DNA of 64,000 bases, from contig NC_080710.1 of the NCBI RefSeq assembly GCF_019097595.1, positions 28,704,280 to 28,768,279 of the forward strand, read 5' to 3'. Below the pieces are notes generated by a model. It made no database searches. It saw only the letters and a list, made by a program, of their open reading frames with translations, and had not been told where the DNA came from. Source of the stretch: Hemibagrus wyckioides (taxonomy: Eukaryota > Chordata > Actinopteri > Siluriformes > Bagridae). The position numbers and the translations under genes were made by a program. Below, piece by piece: positions 46,661-57,544 of this stretch (positions are counted from its first letter, which is position 1; the number at the start of each line of letters is the position of its first letter).

Positions 46661-46848
46661 GTGAGGGAAGTGGTAGCTCAGTGGTGTTAACCTACTGGTC
46701 AGAAGGTTTGTGAGTTCAAATCCCACGGCCACCAAGCTGCAACTGTTGGAACCCTGAGCCAGGCCCTTAACCCTCAACTACTCAGTTGTAAAAATAAGAT
46801 AAATGTACGTTGCTAAGGATAAGGGTGTCTGCCAAATGCTAGAAATGA
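46661..46848 (+). repeat. tRNA-derived SINE
   Basis: Same family as at 16.9 kb: TAGCTCAGTGG (A-box), GTTCAAATCCCACGGCC (B-box), CACCAAGCTGCAACTG, CCAGGCCCTTAACCCTCAAC and tail AAGGATAAGGGTGTCTGCCA. Confidence 0.85.
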
Positions 46849-46954
46849 AGTAATGGGACTCGTTTTATACCCTGGACAAGTTATGTGAGCCATCTTCCAT
46901 GGATCGAGAGAGGTGCAGCTTGCAGTACCTACCTCTAGAACAGATTTCTGGTGA

Positions 46955-47075
46955 TTTCCTGCCGAGTATTCAAATGCAGTGGACACTCTTTTAGTTCATG
47001 AAGATGTCTATAAAATATGTACCATCTATAACAGCCAGTAAGTAAGGCTTTGGGCTACTGATTGGATCTACAGTT
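46955..47075 (+). repeat. Local duplication unit X, copy 2
   Basis: See 44990-45130; shares TCTATAAAATATGTACCATC and flanking phrases. Confidence 0.7.
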
Positions 47076-47079
47076 TGGA

Positions 47080-47443
47080 TCTCATAGTGACCTTGCATAC
47101 AATAGTGTTGTTGCCATGGCACAATGTATCATTAGACAGTTTCTTCTGATTAAACTTAACTTAATCCATTTATTTTTAACTCCTTAAGTGTTTTTATTTC
47201 TCTGTTGGTTCTCTCTCTACTTTTAATTCATACTACAGTAAGCTCCATGTCTCCATGTCTGAAAACCCTTTAGCTGTGTGTTTTGCTAGTCTTGTAAACA
47301 AGTTGCATTTGTACTTCTTCTGCCACTCCTAGCATGTTTATAACTTCATCACACACAGAAGAACATGGCATTCCTGACAGGAAGTACATCAAACAGCTAT
47401 CTATTTTTGGGTGTGATGCAAAATGTCATGCTAGTTTTATATA
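47080..47443. other. Single-copy stretch
   Basis: Non-coding; the apparent frame that begins at 47334 merely reads into the transposon. Confidence 0.5.
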
Positions 47444-47445
47444 TA

Positions 47446-48693
47446 CACTATATTGCCAAAAGTATTCGCTCACCCATCCAAATAATCAGAATCAGGTGTT
47501 CCAATCACTTCCATGGCCACAGGTGTATAAAATCAAGCACCTAGGCATGCAGACTGTTTTTACAAACATTTGTGAAAGAATGGGTCGCTCTCAGGAGCTC
47601 AGTGAATTCCAGCGTGGAACTGTGATAGGGTGCCACCTGTGCAACAAATCCAGTCGTGAAATTTCCTCGCTCCTAAATATTCCACAGTCAACTGTCAGCT
47701 GTATTATAAGAACGTGGAAGTGTTTGGGAACGACAGCAACTCAGCCACGAAGTGGTAGGCCACGTAAACTGACGGAGCGGGGTCAGCGGATGCTGAGGAG
47801 CATAGTGCGAAGAGGTCGCCAACTTCTGCAGAGTCGATCGCTACAGACCTCCAAACTTCATGTGGCCTTCAGATTAGCTCAAGAACAGTGCGCAGAGAGC
47901 TTCATGGAATGGGTTTCCATGGCCGAGCAGCTGCATCCAAGCCATACATCACCAAGTGCAATGCAAAGCGTCGGATGCAGTGGTGTAAAGCACGCCGCCA
48001 CTGGACTCTAGAGCAGTGGAGACGCGTTCTCTGGAGTGATGAATCGCGCTTCTCCATCTGGCAATCTGATGGACGAGTCTGGGTTTGGCGGTTGCCAGGA
48101 GAACGGTACTTGTCTGACTGCATTGTGTCAAGTGTAAAGTTTGGTGGAGGGGGGATTATGGTGTGGGGTTGTTTTTCAGGAGCTGGGCTTGGCCCCTTAG
48201 TTCCAGTGAAAGGAACTCTGAATGCTTCAGCATACCAAGACATTTTGGACAATTCCATGCTCCCAACTTTGTGGGAACAGTTTGGAGCTGGCCCCTTCCT
48301 CTTCCAACATGACTGTGCACCAGTGCACAAAGGAAGGTCCATAAAGACATGGATGATAGAGTCTGGTGTGGATGAACTTGACTGGCCTGCACAGAGTCCT
48401 GACCTCAACCCGGTAGAACCCCCTTTGGGATGAATTAGAGCGGAGACTGAGAGCCAGGCCTTCTCGTCCAACATCAGTGTGTGACCTCACAAATGTGCTT
48501 CTGGAAGAATGGTCAAAAATTCCCATAAACACACTCCTAAACCTTGTGGACAGCCTTCCCAGAAGAGTTGAAGCTGTTATAGCTGCAAAGGGTGGACCGA
48601 CGTCATATTGAACCCTATGGATTAGGAATGGGATGTCACTTAAGTTCATATGCGATTCAAGGCAAGTGAGCGAATACTTTTGGCAGTATAGTG
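47446..48693 (+). mobile_element. Near-complete Tc1-like transposon (1248 bp)
   Basis: Flanked by TA (47444-47445 and 48694-48695). The left end CACTATATTGCCAAAAGTAT and the reverse complement of the right end CACTATACTGCCAAAAGTAT differ at one position in 20, and the similarity continues for about 29 bp (TCGCTCAC). The short TIRs, total length, TA target duplication and single transposase frame are standard for Tc1. High TIR identity and a largely readable transposase suggest a relatively recent insertion. Confidence 0.95.
47580..48611 (+). pseudogene. Tc1-like transposase, two frameshifts
   Basis: A DD34E cut-and-paste transposase. The start ATG at 47580 (MGRSQELSEF) is the family's usual start. 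The N-terminal paired-like HTH runs to the GRPRKL motif (about residue 60), then a second HTH. Frame 1 breaks near 47823, where one T appears lost in AACTTCTGCAG, and reading continues in the next frame ([18 protein letters not shown]). Catalytic residues are present: D in WSDESRF, D in FQHDCAPVH and E in NPVE, 34 residues after the second D. A second frameshift near 48420 (an extra C in GAACCCCCTTT) ends the frame just after E. The true C-terminus (LWDELE to AAKGGPTSY) is readable to the stop at 48609-48611. As it stands it is inactive. Frameshifts are inferred from family knowledge. Confidence 0.9.
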
Positions 48694-48784
48694 TATGTAT
48701 GTATTTCTTGTAGCCAGACTTGCCAAGAAATTGCTAAAATACTGTCTTCTTTGATCTTTACGATTGACTTTGAATAAATTGTGC

Positions 48785-49197
48785 TCAAGTCTGATCTTTG
48801 TTGGTGTTGAAGTTCTCGAGTTTAATCTTTGTTGGTGTGGAAGTTCTCGAGTTTAATCTTTGTTGGTGTGGAAGTTCTCGAGTTTGACCTTTGTTGGTGT
48901 TGAAGTTCTCGAGTTTAATCTTTGTTGGTGTGGAAGTTCTCGAGTTTAATCTTTGTTGGTGTGGAAGTTCTCGAGTTTGACCTTTGTTGGTGTTGAAGTT
49001 CTCGAGTTTAATCTTTGTTGGTGTGGAAGTTCTCGAGTTTAATCTTTGTTGGTGTGGAAGTTCTCGAGTTTGACCTTTGTTGGTGTTGAAGTTCTCGAGT
49101 TTGACCTTTGTTGGTGTTGAAGTTCTTGAGTTTGACCTTTGTTGGTGTGGAAGTTCTCGAGTTTGATCTTTGTTGGTGTGAAAGTGCTCGAGTGACT
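48785..49197. repeat. 31-bp minisatellite with 93-bp higher-order repeat
   Basis: The unit is GAAGTTCTCGAGTTTAATCT plus TTGTTGGTGTG. Two types alternate: A (TTTAATC...GTGTG) and B (TTTGACC...GTGTT). The order from 48809 is A A B A A B A A B B, then variants, so an AAB trimer of 93 bp is repeated three times. Because 31 is not a multiple of 3, an open frame must pass through three units before it repeats, giving a 31-residue period in the 140-codon minus frame. That frame is an artefact. Each unit holds an XhoI-type CTCGAG. Confidence 0.95.
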
Positions 49198-49199
49198 TG

Positions 49200-49675
49200 T
49201 ACCTCAACCCTACACATCCAAGAATATTCTAAATAAGCTTTTCCTTGCAACTACAAGCTTGTGTGTATTTAAATAGCCAGTTAAGACTGTAATATACAAC
49301 TGTGGTCAGTTATCCTACTATGAATATTTCAGATCAAAATTCCATGCATAAGTAACCATAAGTAAGTGACGTGGCACAATTTATATTGTTTTTGCGTCAG
49401 TTTGAAATGATTACGAGGTTAAATGGTGTGCAACACGCATGATTTAACAAGATCCAAGCGAAGGCATACATGTGTGGATACTCCAGGACTGCAACTGAGA
49501 AAAAAAAAAAAAAACCCTGATAACATTGACGGTGTAATTGTTTCTGACAGTTAAAGAGCGTATCATGTGCAGCACTTGAAAGCTTTAGGGAACAAACCGG
49601 GGATGCACCACTAATGGATAGCTTCTGAGATACTATTACTCACACAGATTGTCTGTCTTTTAATACTTTGTACAG
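49200..49675. other. Single-copy stretch
   Basis: Poly-A at 49500-49514; nothing else recognised. Confidence 0.4.
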
Positions 49676-49679
49676 TGCT

Positions 49680-50150
49680 CACAGCTGACAGCTCGCTCTC
49701 GGAACAGATGGAGGAGGAGGGGGGAGAGAACGAAGCAGCTTTTTGCCTGGGAGTCAAATTTTTCTTCCCATTCTAAAGAGGGAGCCGTGACATTTTCACT
49801 CATAGCCTGTAATGTTAATGAACACGAAGAGGGTGTTGCTGAGGTAAGGACGAGTGCTCAGGCAAGATACTGTTTAGGCAGGAGCCCTGCTGACCACACA
49901 CACACACACACACACACACACAGCTTTGCTATCTAAGAGTGACAGCTGAAAACCTTTGGAGCTGCGTTTGTCTTCCCGCTGTACCCGTGAAGCTGGAGAT
50001 GTGCAGCTGCAGGTAGTAATTACCGATTAAAGCTCGGGATTGGAGGACAAATGTGCCGTATAATCAGCGAGCAGATCTTCTTTTGGAGCTGTCGACAATA
50101 GATTGTAATTAACAAGGTAATTGGCCAGAGATGTCTAAGATTTCCTCGGT
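49680..50150. other. Candidate conserved non-coding element with internal (CA)n
   Basis: GC-balanced block interrupted by (CA)n at 49894-49921. The right half has GCAGGTAGTAATTACCGATT, CGTATAATCAGCGAGC and GATTGTAATTAACAAGGTAA: TAATTA and GATTA-type homeodomain sites in close array. No coding frame. Confidence 0.4.
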
Positions 50151-50179
50151 TCTTAGTTATTTGAGGGTTTTGCCCTCTT

Positions 50180-50454
50180 TTCTATGGGATTTCACTTTTT
50201 TTCTGTAATTGTATTATTCTTTGTTAGTTTAAAAAATGCTGGATGTGGCTGAATGGACCTGCAGTTCACAGGAGATAATAAAATTAATACATAGATTTCA
50301 GAACGTGTCCCTGGATTCACCAGTGAGTTTATATGACAAGTCATAGTGCATAAAAAATCAAATAATAATAATAATAATAATAATATAAAATATATAATAT
50401 AATTCAAATTATATTGATATTTATATAGTATATATTGTTATAATATTATAATTA

Positions 50455-50488
<34 letters not shown>

Positions 50489-50702
50489 TAATAATAATAA
50501 TGATAATATAAAAATATATAATATGTAAATGTCAAAATATAAAATCCATGAAAATGACTAATGTGAGAAATAAAACATGCTGTAGTATGGTGGTACAGGA
50601 GAAATTAGAAAAAAAATAAAGCAATAGATAAGAGACATCTTACACATTGCATTAAAAAATAAAAAAAAACATTAAAAAATGTATAATATTTTAATAATAT
50701 AG

Positions 50703-50744
<42 letters not shown>

Positions 50745-50754
50745 GTATTATAAT
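50180..50754. repeat. AT-rich block with (AAT)n/(ATT)n tracts
   Basis: (AAT)n near 50363-50384 and 50453-50500, and its complement (ATT)n at 50707-50744. The opposed tracts could pair as a hairpin. Confidence 0.85.
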
Positions 50755-51175
50755 ATATTATTATTTTTTTTATTATTATTTATTCACAGTTACTCATTTT
50801 CCAGTCTGTTTTATCCCAAATGACTTACAAATGAGAAAATCCAAGCAAAGTCATATGTAAAGCAGAAGAGAGTACAGGTTGGAGTTATTTATTTATTTGA
50901 CTGTTTGTTTGTTTATTTTAGATTGGGGACAAATTAGCAGTTAGTTAAGTAGTCAGGGAAGAGGTGGGTCTTTACCCTTTCTTCAAGATAGTGACGAGTT
51001 CTACCATCTGGATGGATCGAGGTTGGAAATTCATTCCACTGCTGATGGTCAGTCAGTTGGAAAGTTCTGGAAAGGCACCTCATGCCTCACTGAGTAGACA
51101 CTACCAGGTGTTGGGTTCTTAACTGATCTCAGGTTGAAGGAGGGATGATAAACAGCCTCATACATTTTTATCCAA
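50755..51175 (+). repeat. Dispersed repeat, unclassified fish family
   Basis: Begins near TTATTCACAGTTACTCATTT, CCCAAATGACTTACAAATGA. Continues with GAGGTGGGTCTTTACCCTTT, CATTCCACTGCTGATGGTCA and GGTTGAAGGAGGGATGATAA. These phrases are recognised from abundant teleost repeats; class uncertain. A (TTTA)/(TTTG) patch lies inside. Confidence 0.5.
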
Positions 51176-51429
51176 TTTAATGATATGCAACACCTGCTAG
51201 TCAAAATAGTTCCTGTTATCGCTTATTGTACCAGCTCTAATCAGTCATTCCCATCACTTTCTCTTGAAGTTAAAAAGACAGCTTGTAATACTGGAGTTTG
51301 TTACTGAGAAATGGCCAAACTCAATACTCTGTCCTGATGAAAAGGTTCTTGGAGTTTTACAAAAAGTATTATGCGTCAGAGTCTTTTTAAAATAAGTTTG
51401 AAAAGCAGATCTTAGAAATTGGAGGATTG

Positions 51430-51590
51430 GTGCAAGGTTGCCATGGTGATTAGCACTGCCACGTCACTGCTCTGGGGTTAACGTATGTGTGTGTGTGTGT
51501 TCATGGTGTCCCTTGTGTTTCCCCTTTTACACCGAGTGTTCCCTAGATTGACCAGGATAAAACACTTCCTGAAGATAAATAAAGGATGAT
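51430..51590 (+). repeat. Possible LINE/SINE-type repeat fragment
   Basis: GGTTGCCATGGTGATTAGCA, GTCACTGCTCTGGGGTTAAC and TTAC-ACCGAGTGTTCCCTAG phrases, ending in GATAAATAAAGGATGATGAT, resemble the 14.5 kb family. Diverged. Confidence 0.4.
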
Positions 51591-52490
51591 GATTTTATAC
51601 CAGATATCTGAAGCATTGCTCCTTTAAACCAAAGCCTTGCTATGCATGAGACATGCATGCATGTTCCAAAAATTCCCTCCTGCATTACAATTACACAAAA
51701 ATTATTTACAGATACTCTACACAGAAACTGCTACAAAGGAGCCAGCATATGGAGCATTTGGGACTACCACACAATAAAAAAGAAATATAAATTGATTGAA
51801 ATAGATCGTCTTCTGGGTTAATATTAGGCTAGTTCTTTTAACTAGCTTATTTTAGCTCGGTTTCATTTATTCTAACTGCGGTTTAATTTGACTGCTGGTT
51901 AGAGGACATACGTATAAACCCGGGTTATGTATGCAATCATGACTTCGCCTCAGGGAAAGGCATTCCGCTCTCGACTGCTTGGTAATTGCCAATAATTAAT
52001 CTCTTTACAGTGACACCGAATTGATTGTGTAGTTTGGGCCGCTCACTGAGTCAGTGTGATAGCTAATCTAACTCATTATATCATCACAATCTAGTACACT
52101 ACTCAGTGTGCATGACTGCTTTCAGCTGCTGGGATTTTCTTTTTATTTATTCTTTTTTTTTTTTTGTAACCAAACTTACATGGTTTGTGGAATGTTCTCT
52201 TCCTCTTGTGTAGGAGGTTTTATACAGAATGATCAGGGGGAAAAAAACAGCATGAAGATACTGAAAGAAGCGGTAAAGGGAGAAAGTATGGTGTTAAAAA
52301 ATATGACCTTAATTATAATTCATTTTTAACATTATTACTGTTTAAGAGCAATTTCTGCAAATAATAAAATGAAATAATAATGTTTTTATGTGTATATTAT
52401 TATATTTTTCTATAAACTGCTCATATCAAAATATCAAAAAAGATAGAAACTAGTAGTTTAGTGTAGTGCCTATATACTGTGTATATATAT
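51591..52490. other. Single-copy stretch
   Basis: Poly-T at 52150-52164; AT-rich. No gene. Confidence 0.4.
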
Positions 52491-52496
52491 CTATTT

Positions 52497-52513
52497 ATCT
52501 ATATCTATATCTA

Positions 52514-52563
<50 letters not shown>
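52497..52563. repeat. (AT)n microsatellite with ATCTAT leader
   Basis: About 45 bp of uninterrupted AT after several ATCTATATCT units. Confidence 0.95.
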
Positions 52564-52568
<5 letters not shown>

Positions 52569-52630
52569 AAATAAAACACAGCAAGCCAAGCTAAATCATT
52601 CCATCAATTAAGGCCTTTAAATGCCTAATA

Positions 52631-53476
52631 CATTGATCAGCCATAACATTATGACCACCTGCCTAATATTGTGTTGGTCCCTCTTTTGCTCCCAAAACAG
52701 CCCTGGCCCATCGAGGCATGGACTCCACTAGATCACTGAAGGTGTGCTGTGGTATCTGGCACCAAGATGTTAGCAGCAGATTCTTTAAGTCCTCTAAGTT
52801 GCGAGGTGGGGTCTCCATGGATCTGACAGTGACTTGTTTGTCCAGCACATCCCACAGATACTTGATTGGATTGTGATCTGGGAAATCTGGAGGCTGAATC
52901 AACACCTCAGACTTGTCATTGTGGTCATCAAACCATTCCTTAATCAAATTTTCCTTCCTCGCATTATGCTGCTGAAAGAGTGTGCATGGTCTGTAACAAT
53001 GCTTAGATAGGTGGTACGTGTCAAAGTAACATCCATATGGATGGCAGGACCTAAGGTTTCCCAGCAGAACATTGCCCAAAGCATGACACTGCCTCCACCG
53101 GCTTGTCTTCTTCCCATAGTGCATCTTGGTGCCCCCAGGTAAGTGACTCACACGCACCCATGCATCAACTGGATGTAAAAGAAATCATGATTCATCAGAC
53201 CAGGCCACCTTCTTCCATTGCTCTGTGGTCCAGTTCTGTTGGTGCTTTCGGCAGTGCACAGGGGTCAGCATGAGCACCCTGACTGGTCTGTGGCTATGCA
53301 GCCCCATACACAACAAATTGTGATGCACTGTGTATTCTGACCCCTTTCTGTCAGAACCAGCATAAACTTCTTCAGCATTTTGAGCAACAGTAGCTCGTCT
53401 GTTGGATCCGTTCACACGGGCCAGCATTTGCTCCCCACGTGCATCAATGAGCTTTGACCGCCCATGACCCTGTCAA
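52631..53476 (-). mobile_element. Tc1-like transposon copy B, 5' truncated
   Basis: TA at 52629-52630, then a TIR phrase TGATCAGCCATAACATTATG shared with the 60.4 kb copy. Homology to the transposase continues to about 53476 (CGCCCATGACCCTGTC) and stops. The upstream quarter with start codon, N-terminal HTH and second TIR is absent. Confidence 0.9.
52663..53470 (-). pseudogene. Decayed Tc1-like transposase (copy B)
   Basis: Reads NRRATVAQNAEEV (HTH), TVHHNLLCMGL, EQWKKVAWSDES (first D kept), then a stop. It resumes with the conserved middle and ends WDVLDKQV to GPTQY, with TAG at 52663-52665. The second catalytic residue is H instead of D (FQQHNA) and the final E is K (NPIKYLW), so catalysis is lost twice over. 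Two residues are also missing between them. Confidence 0.9.
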
Positions 53477-54150
53477 ATCAAACTACAGGAAATAAAAAAG
53501 TTATTGATCAGCTGCTCCGTCTTTTTAGAACGTTTCTTGGTGCTGCTTGATGCAGAAGGGCAACATAAACACCCAGCATTTTTAACCTCTCTTCACATAT
53601 CATCTGTTTTTCAGGTGTAATTTTCAGACTTGGTTAAAAAGTGTCATTCTTTAGTTACCTTTGAAAAGAAAGAAGAAGACGTGACTAATGTGAAATGAGC
53701 AAAGGGGGTGGAGCAAATGGGGCGGAGCTTGAACACAGAGTCAGGGAGGTCAAAAAAGAGCTGTACGAATGCTGATTGGCTGATCAAATGATTTTATTAT
53801 TTAAAAAAAAAATGGACTCCGATGTTAAAGTATTGTTAGTGATGCTTAAATATTCCTTTTTAGTATTTTCTGTCAGTATAAGTATTTAATTAAAATAATC
53901 CATATCAGCTTTCTCCAGTTACACTTTTTCATTTTTTTCCCCAGTAAAACAAAAAAACACAAATATTTCTCAGTTCTATCTCTTTCACATTTAGATGATT
54001 TAGCTCTAAAAAGTTTTTCCTTTAAAATGAGTTCATTGAATCTGACAGGCGGTGGATAATACATTTTATAATCTTACAGCTTGTTGGAATAAAGTGCATA
54101 TTTGATGAGCTACATTATTTTTAAATATATATTTTATTCTCTTTGCCATT
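53477..54150. other. Single-copy stretch
   Basis: AT-rich; no recognised gene or repeat. Confidence 0.4.
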
Positions 54151-54154
54151 TGTT

Positions 54155-54499
54155 CTTTCTCTCTCTCTCTCTCTCTCTCTCTGTCTCACTCTCTCTCTCT
54201 TTCCTCTATGTCTTTCCTCTTTTTTCTCTGACCTCTCTCTCTCTCTCTCTCTCCCTGTATTTTTCCTCTCCCTCTTTCTTCTCCCTCTCGTTTCTCTGTC
54301 TATCTTTCCTCTCTCTTTCTTCTCTCTCTCTTTCCTCTCTTTTCTCTGTCTATCTTTCCTCTCTCTTTTTCTTCTTACTCTATTTCCTCTCATTTCCCTC
54401 TCTATCTTTCCTCTCTCTTTTTCTTCTTACTCTATTTCCTCTCATTTCTCTCTCTATCTTTCTTCTCTCTCTTTCTTCTCCCTCTCTTTTCTGTCTATC

Positions 54500-54570
<71 letters not shown>

Positions 54571-54572
54571 AC
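54155..54572. repeat. (CT)n-rich polypyrimidine block
   Basis: About 418 bp, nearly all pyrimidine on plus. Imperfect 40-60-bp repeats built from TCTATCTTTCCTCTCTC and TTTTCTTCTTACTCTATTTC are followed by an 80-bp pure CT run. The 142-159-codon frames are artefacts. Confidence 0.95.
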
Positions 54573-54641
54573 TCTCTTTGATTCCTGCTGTCCTTTTCTC
54601 AAAAGATCTTTTGTGTCAAGCTACATGTTTTAACACTCTTT

Positions 54642-54647
54642 GATGTG

Positions 54648-54682
<35 letters not shown>

Positions 54683-54871
54683 GGTTAATTATCAAATTGG
54701 TCATTAAGAAATCTTCTCTACTGGTTTGTCTTGTCTGAAGCTCGTGGTGTTTTAATCACTGCTTCTTGTGAACTAGAAGGCACATGAAGAAAAGAAGAAA
54801 AAAAGACATTATTTCAGGCAGCACCATGGGAGCACATTTACACTGACGATGCACTAGTGTGTCCTGTTCCA

Positions 54872-54900
<29 letters not shown>
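54642..54900. repeat. Two (GT)n microsatellites
   Basis: GT runs at 54643-54682 and 54872-54897. Confidence 0.9.
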
Positions 54901-54904
<4 letters not shown>

Positions 54905-56105
54905 GCTTTCACCACAGGCTCTAAATATCACTTTATTTTGCTGTGGTTTGCCCCAGATGTTGAATGCAGTGTGAGTGTATTTGATGACACTTTAGTCACA
55001 TGAGGAAGTGAGGAACAAGCACAAGTACAGTAGCTAGTAGTACATTGTTATTTCTATTGCTTATATACTTATATACACTAACTTACTTATATTACAGCAA
55101 ATGTCTGCTAGGTGTTTTTTTTTTAATTAATTAAAGAAAAAAATATTACAATTTTTTTTATCCATTTATTTAGTTACGTGGAATTTTACCTATGAAACAA
55201 CTTGCATTATAGCAGCTATAAACGCTCCAACTCTCACTGGCTTCTCTTTTCTTCCTCTGCTGAACTTAATAAGACAAAACAAAAAAATTAAATTAAATTA
55301 AATAATATAAAATAAAATAAAATTAAATTAAAAACCACTCTGGGAAAGTATTAAAAAGCTAGAAAACCTACTGTTAATGTTAAGTAAATATCTCCTTACA
55401 GTAAAGCTGAACATCTATTGTTAAACAAGAACATGTTTTATAAATCCATAGGTTTGTCCCAAATTGCATTCCTTTGTGTAGCAAAAATAGTGTGTATAGT
55501 TTTTACACTGAAAATCAAGTGTGAATACAAAAACAAGTGTGGAACGTTGGACGCTTCATGCATTCGACACTCATACCTTTGCTTACATAGTGGAAGATGG
55601 GCGGGGCTTACAGGTGCTCACATTGGATGAGAAGAAAGATGTCAAGATGGAGACGTCAAGATGGATAGGAGACGTCTTACGGGTGTCTTTTTAATTGGCT
55701 CACGCTGTGTGATTTAATATCTAACAGTTTAAAAATTCATCGTATTCCGCTAAAGCTACTGTAGCAGCGTCACATTACGTGTGTTTGACTGGGAAACGGA
55801 TTCTACTTCCTGTATTAACTCCAGTATTGTTCCAATTGAGATGATACTAGCCCTCAAATATTGATACACAAGATGCTAGAGTGTATAGGGCATAGTGTTA
55901 GTGTGAAGTCTGTTATTTGGGACAGAGCTAGTTTCTTCCACATTAATGAGTTGTATAGACAATAAGTGATATTAATATAATATAAACCGGAGAGGCCAGA
56001 AGTTCTGTACTCTCAGATCTGATGACAAAGAAAACAAAACAAGATTTCGCTATTTATAATAAGAGAACGTATGATGTAGTCATAAAATCCCACAACGCTC
56101 TTCAG
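54901..56105. other. Single-copy, partly AT-rich stretch
   Basis: Short (AAATT)n near 55285-55335. No gene recognised. Confidence 0.4.
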
Positions 56106-56109
56106 GAGG

Positions 56110-56440
56110 TTAGTGTTTAATCAGTGTAGCCTCGCCGCTGCACAAAGCCCATAATGCACTCTGCCAGGAGTTTACAGGAAATAGGGATTAGGGCTTCATT
56201 TCAGACACTGCGAATTGCCTTGAAGTGGCTGTGATTAGACCAGCTTTGTGAGCGGTCGCAAGGACACTCAGCAAGCGCTCGTTTTTTTCCAAATAGGAGT
56301 TTTAATAACCGGAAACGCTCTGTTCTGAGTCAACAGTCCCTCCACGAACTGGAGCACATTAATTACAGCCAGTCGTGATTATTAACATTTAGAGGCAGAA
56401 AATGCTAGTCTGATTAATAGCTTATACGCAAATACTTGAA
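56110..56440. other. Candidate conserved non-coding element
   Basis: Repeat-free block with GCACAAAGCCCATAATGCAC, GGAGTTTTAATAACCGG, GCACATTAATTACAGCCAGT and GTGATTATTAACATTTAG. No coding frame. Confidence 0.4.
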
Positions 56441-56977
56441 TAAAGGTGACCGGTTCAGACACAGCTTTTATTTAGAAAGGGTTTTCTTTTGCGTGATTCT
56501 GTGATAAGTGGGTGTCTTTATTAAGCCTTCCTGCTTCAGACATGAGCATTAAAAGCTGATTATAGACAGAAAGAGAGAAAATTTGCTATGAAACAATAGG
56601 AATGTTTCTCAAACCTGATGTCTGAGAGCACTTTCGGTAGTTTTGTTGTTCCAAGAAGAACTTCGAGAGCTTTAACAGAAAATTCCAGTGAAGCATATCG
56701 TACCTGACGCATATTCACATCTTGTCTAAATACCATGTCTTTAATCATGACATTTTAACCCTGTTAAGCTCTTCACGTGTGGAATTTGGTAAGTGGGAAG
56801 TCAAACACACACTGGGATGAAGAGAAAAGAGAATTCTCCGCCCAAGGAGAGGGAAACCGATGTATTTGTGTTGTTAAAATGTGCTTTACAAGGACACCGG
56901 GTTGGACACATTAGTCGTGAGTCCCTGCAGACTGCATGCTTCGTTTAGTCCTAGTGACCTTAGACATGCAGCTATGT

Positions 56978-57024
<47 letters not shown>

Positions 57025-57544
57025 TCTCTGTTTATGCTCAGTGGTCCAAAGTACCAAGCTACGACCTCTGCTTGTCTAATCGTGTCATTCTGTGATCTGT
57101 GTGTCATTTAGTTCCTTGTCATGGAACTATTAAAAAAGCAAAACCCGTCTCAGGCAACAGTATATCTTTTATTTTTGTTTTTTTCGAAGGTTCGAATCCA
57201 TAGTCAAGCATCTAAAGGTAGAAGGGATGACCCCTCTCTCTCTCTCTCTCTCCCTCTCTCTCTCCCTCTCTCTCTCTCCTGTCAATCACAGTGTCACTAT
57301 CCAAATCCAATCACAGGTGTCTGAGAGCTCGTATATGCGGAAGAGGGCAGAGTTCACCTTGTCATGTGATTTAGCTTAAGTATCAGATTGAAAAGGTGTA
57401 AAGAAACAGATTCATCCCCGAAGAGTCATCTATATATATTTTTTAAATCGTTAACATTATCTTAGTCATCCCTGTGGCAGAGCACCACAAAGGTGAGAGG
57501 CCGATTTAAACGGTGATTAAATTAACAAATTAACTCTCCGGGTT
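56441..57544. other. Single-copy stretch with (CT)n
   Basis: (CT)n at 56980-57029 and an interrupted one at 57233-57279. Nothing else recognised. Confidence 0.5.

Noticed and set aside
48785..49250. Minus-strand 140- and 80-codon frames with a 31-residue repeat
   Set aside because: A 31-bp array read in three successive frames gives this period automatically; not a protein.
54102..54581. Hydrophobic plus-strand frames of 142-159 codons resembling membrane proteins
   Set aside because: CT-rich simple sequence encodes L/S/F runs in every frame; no coding signal outside the tract.
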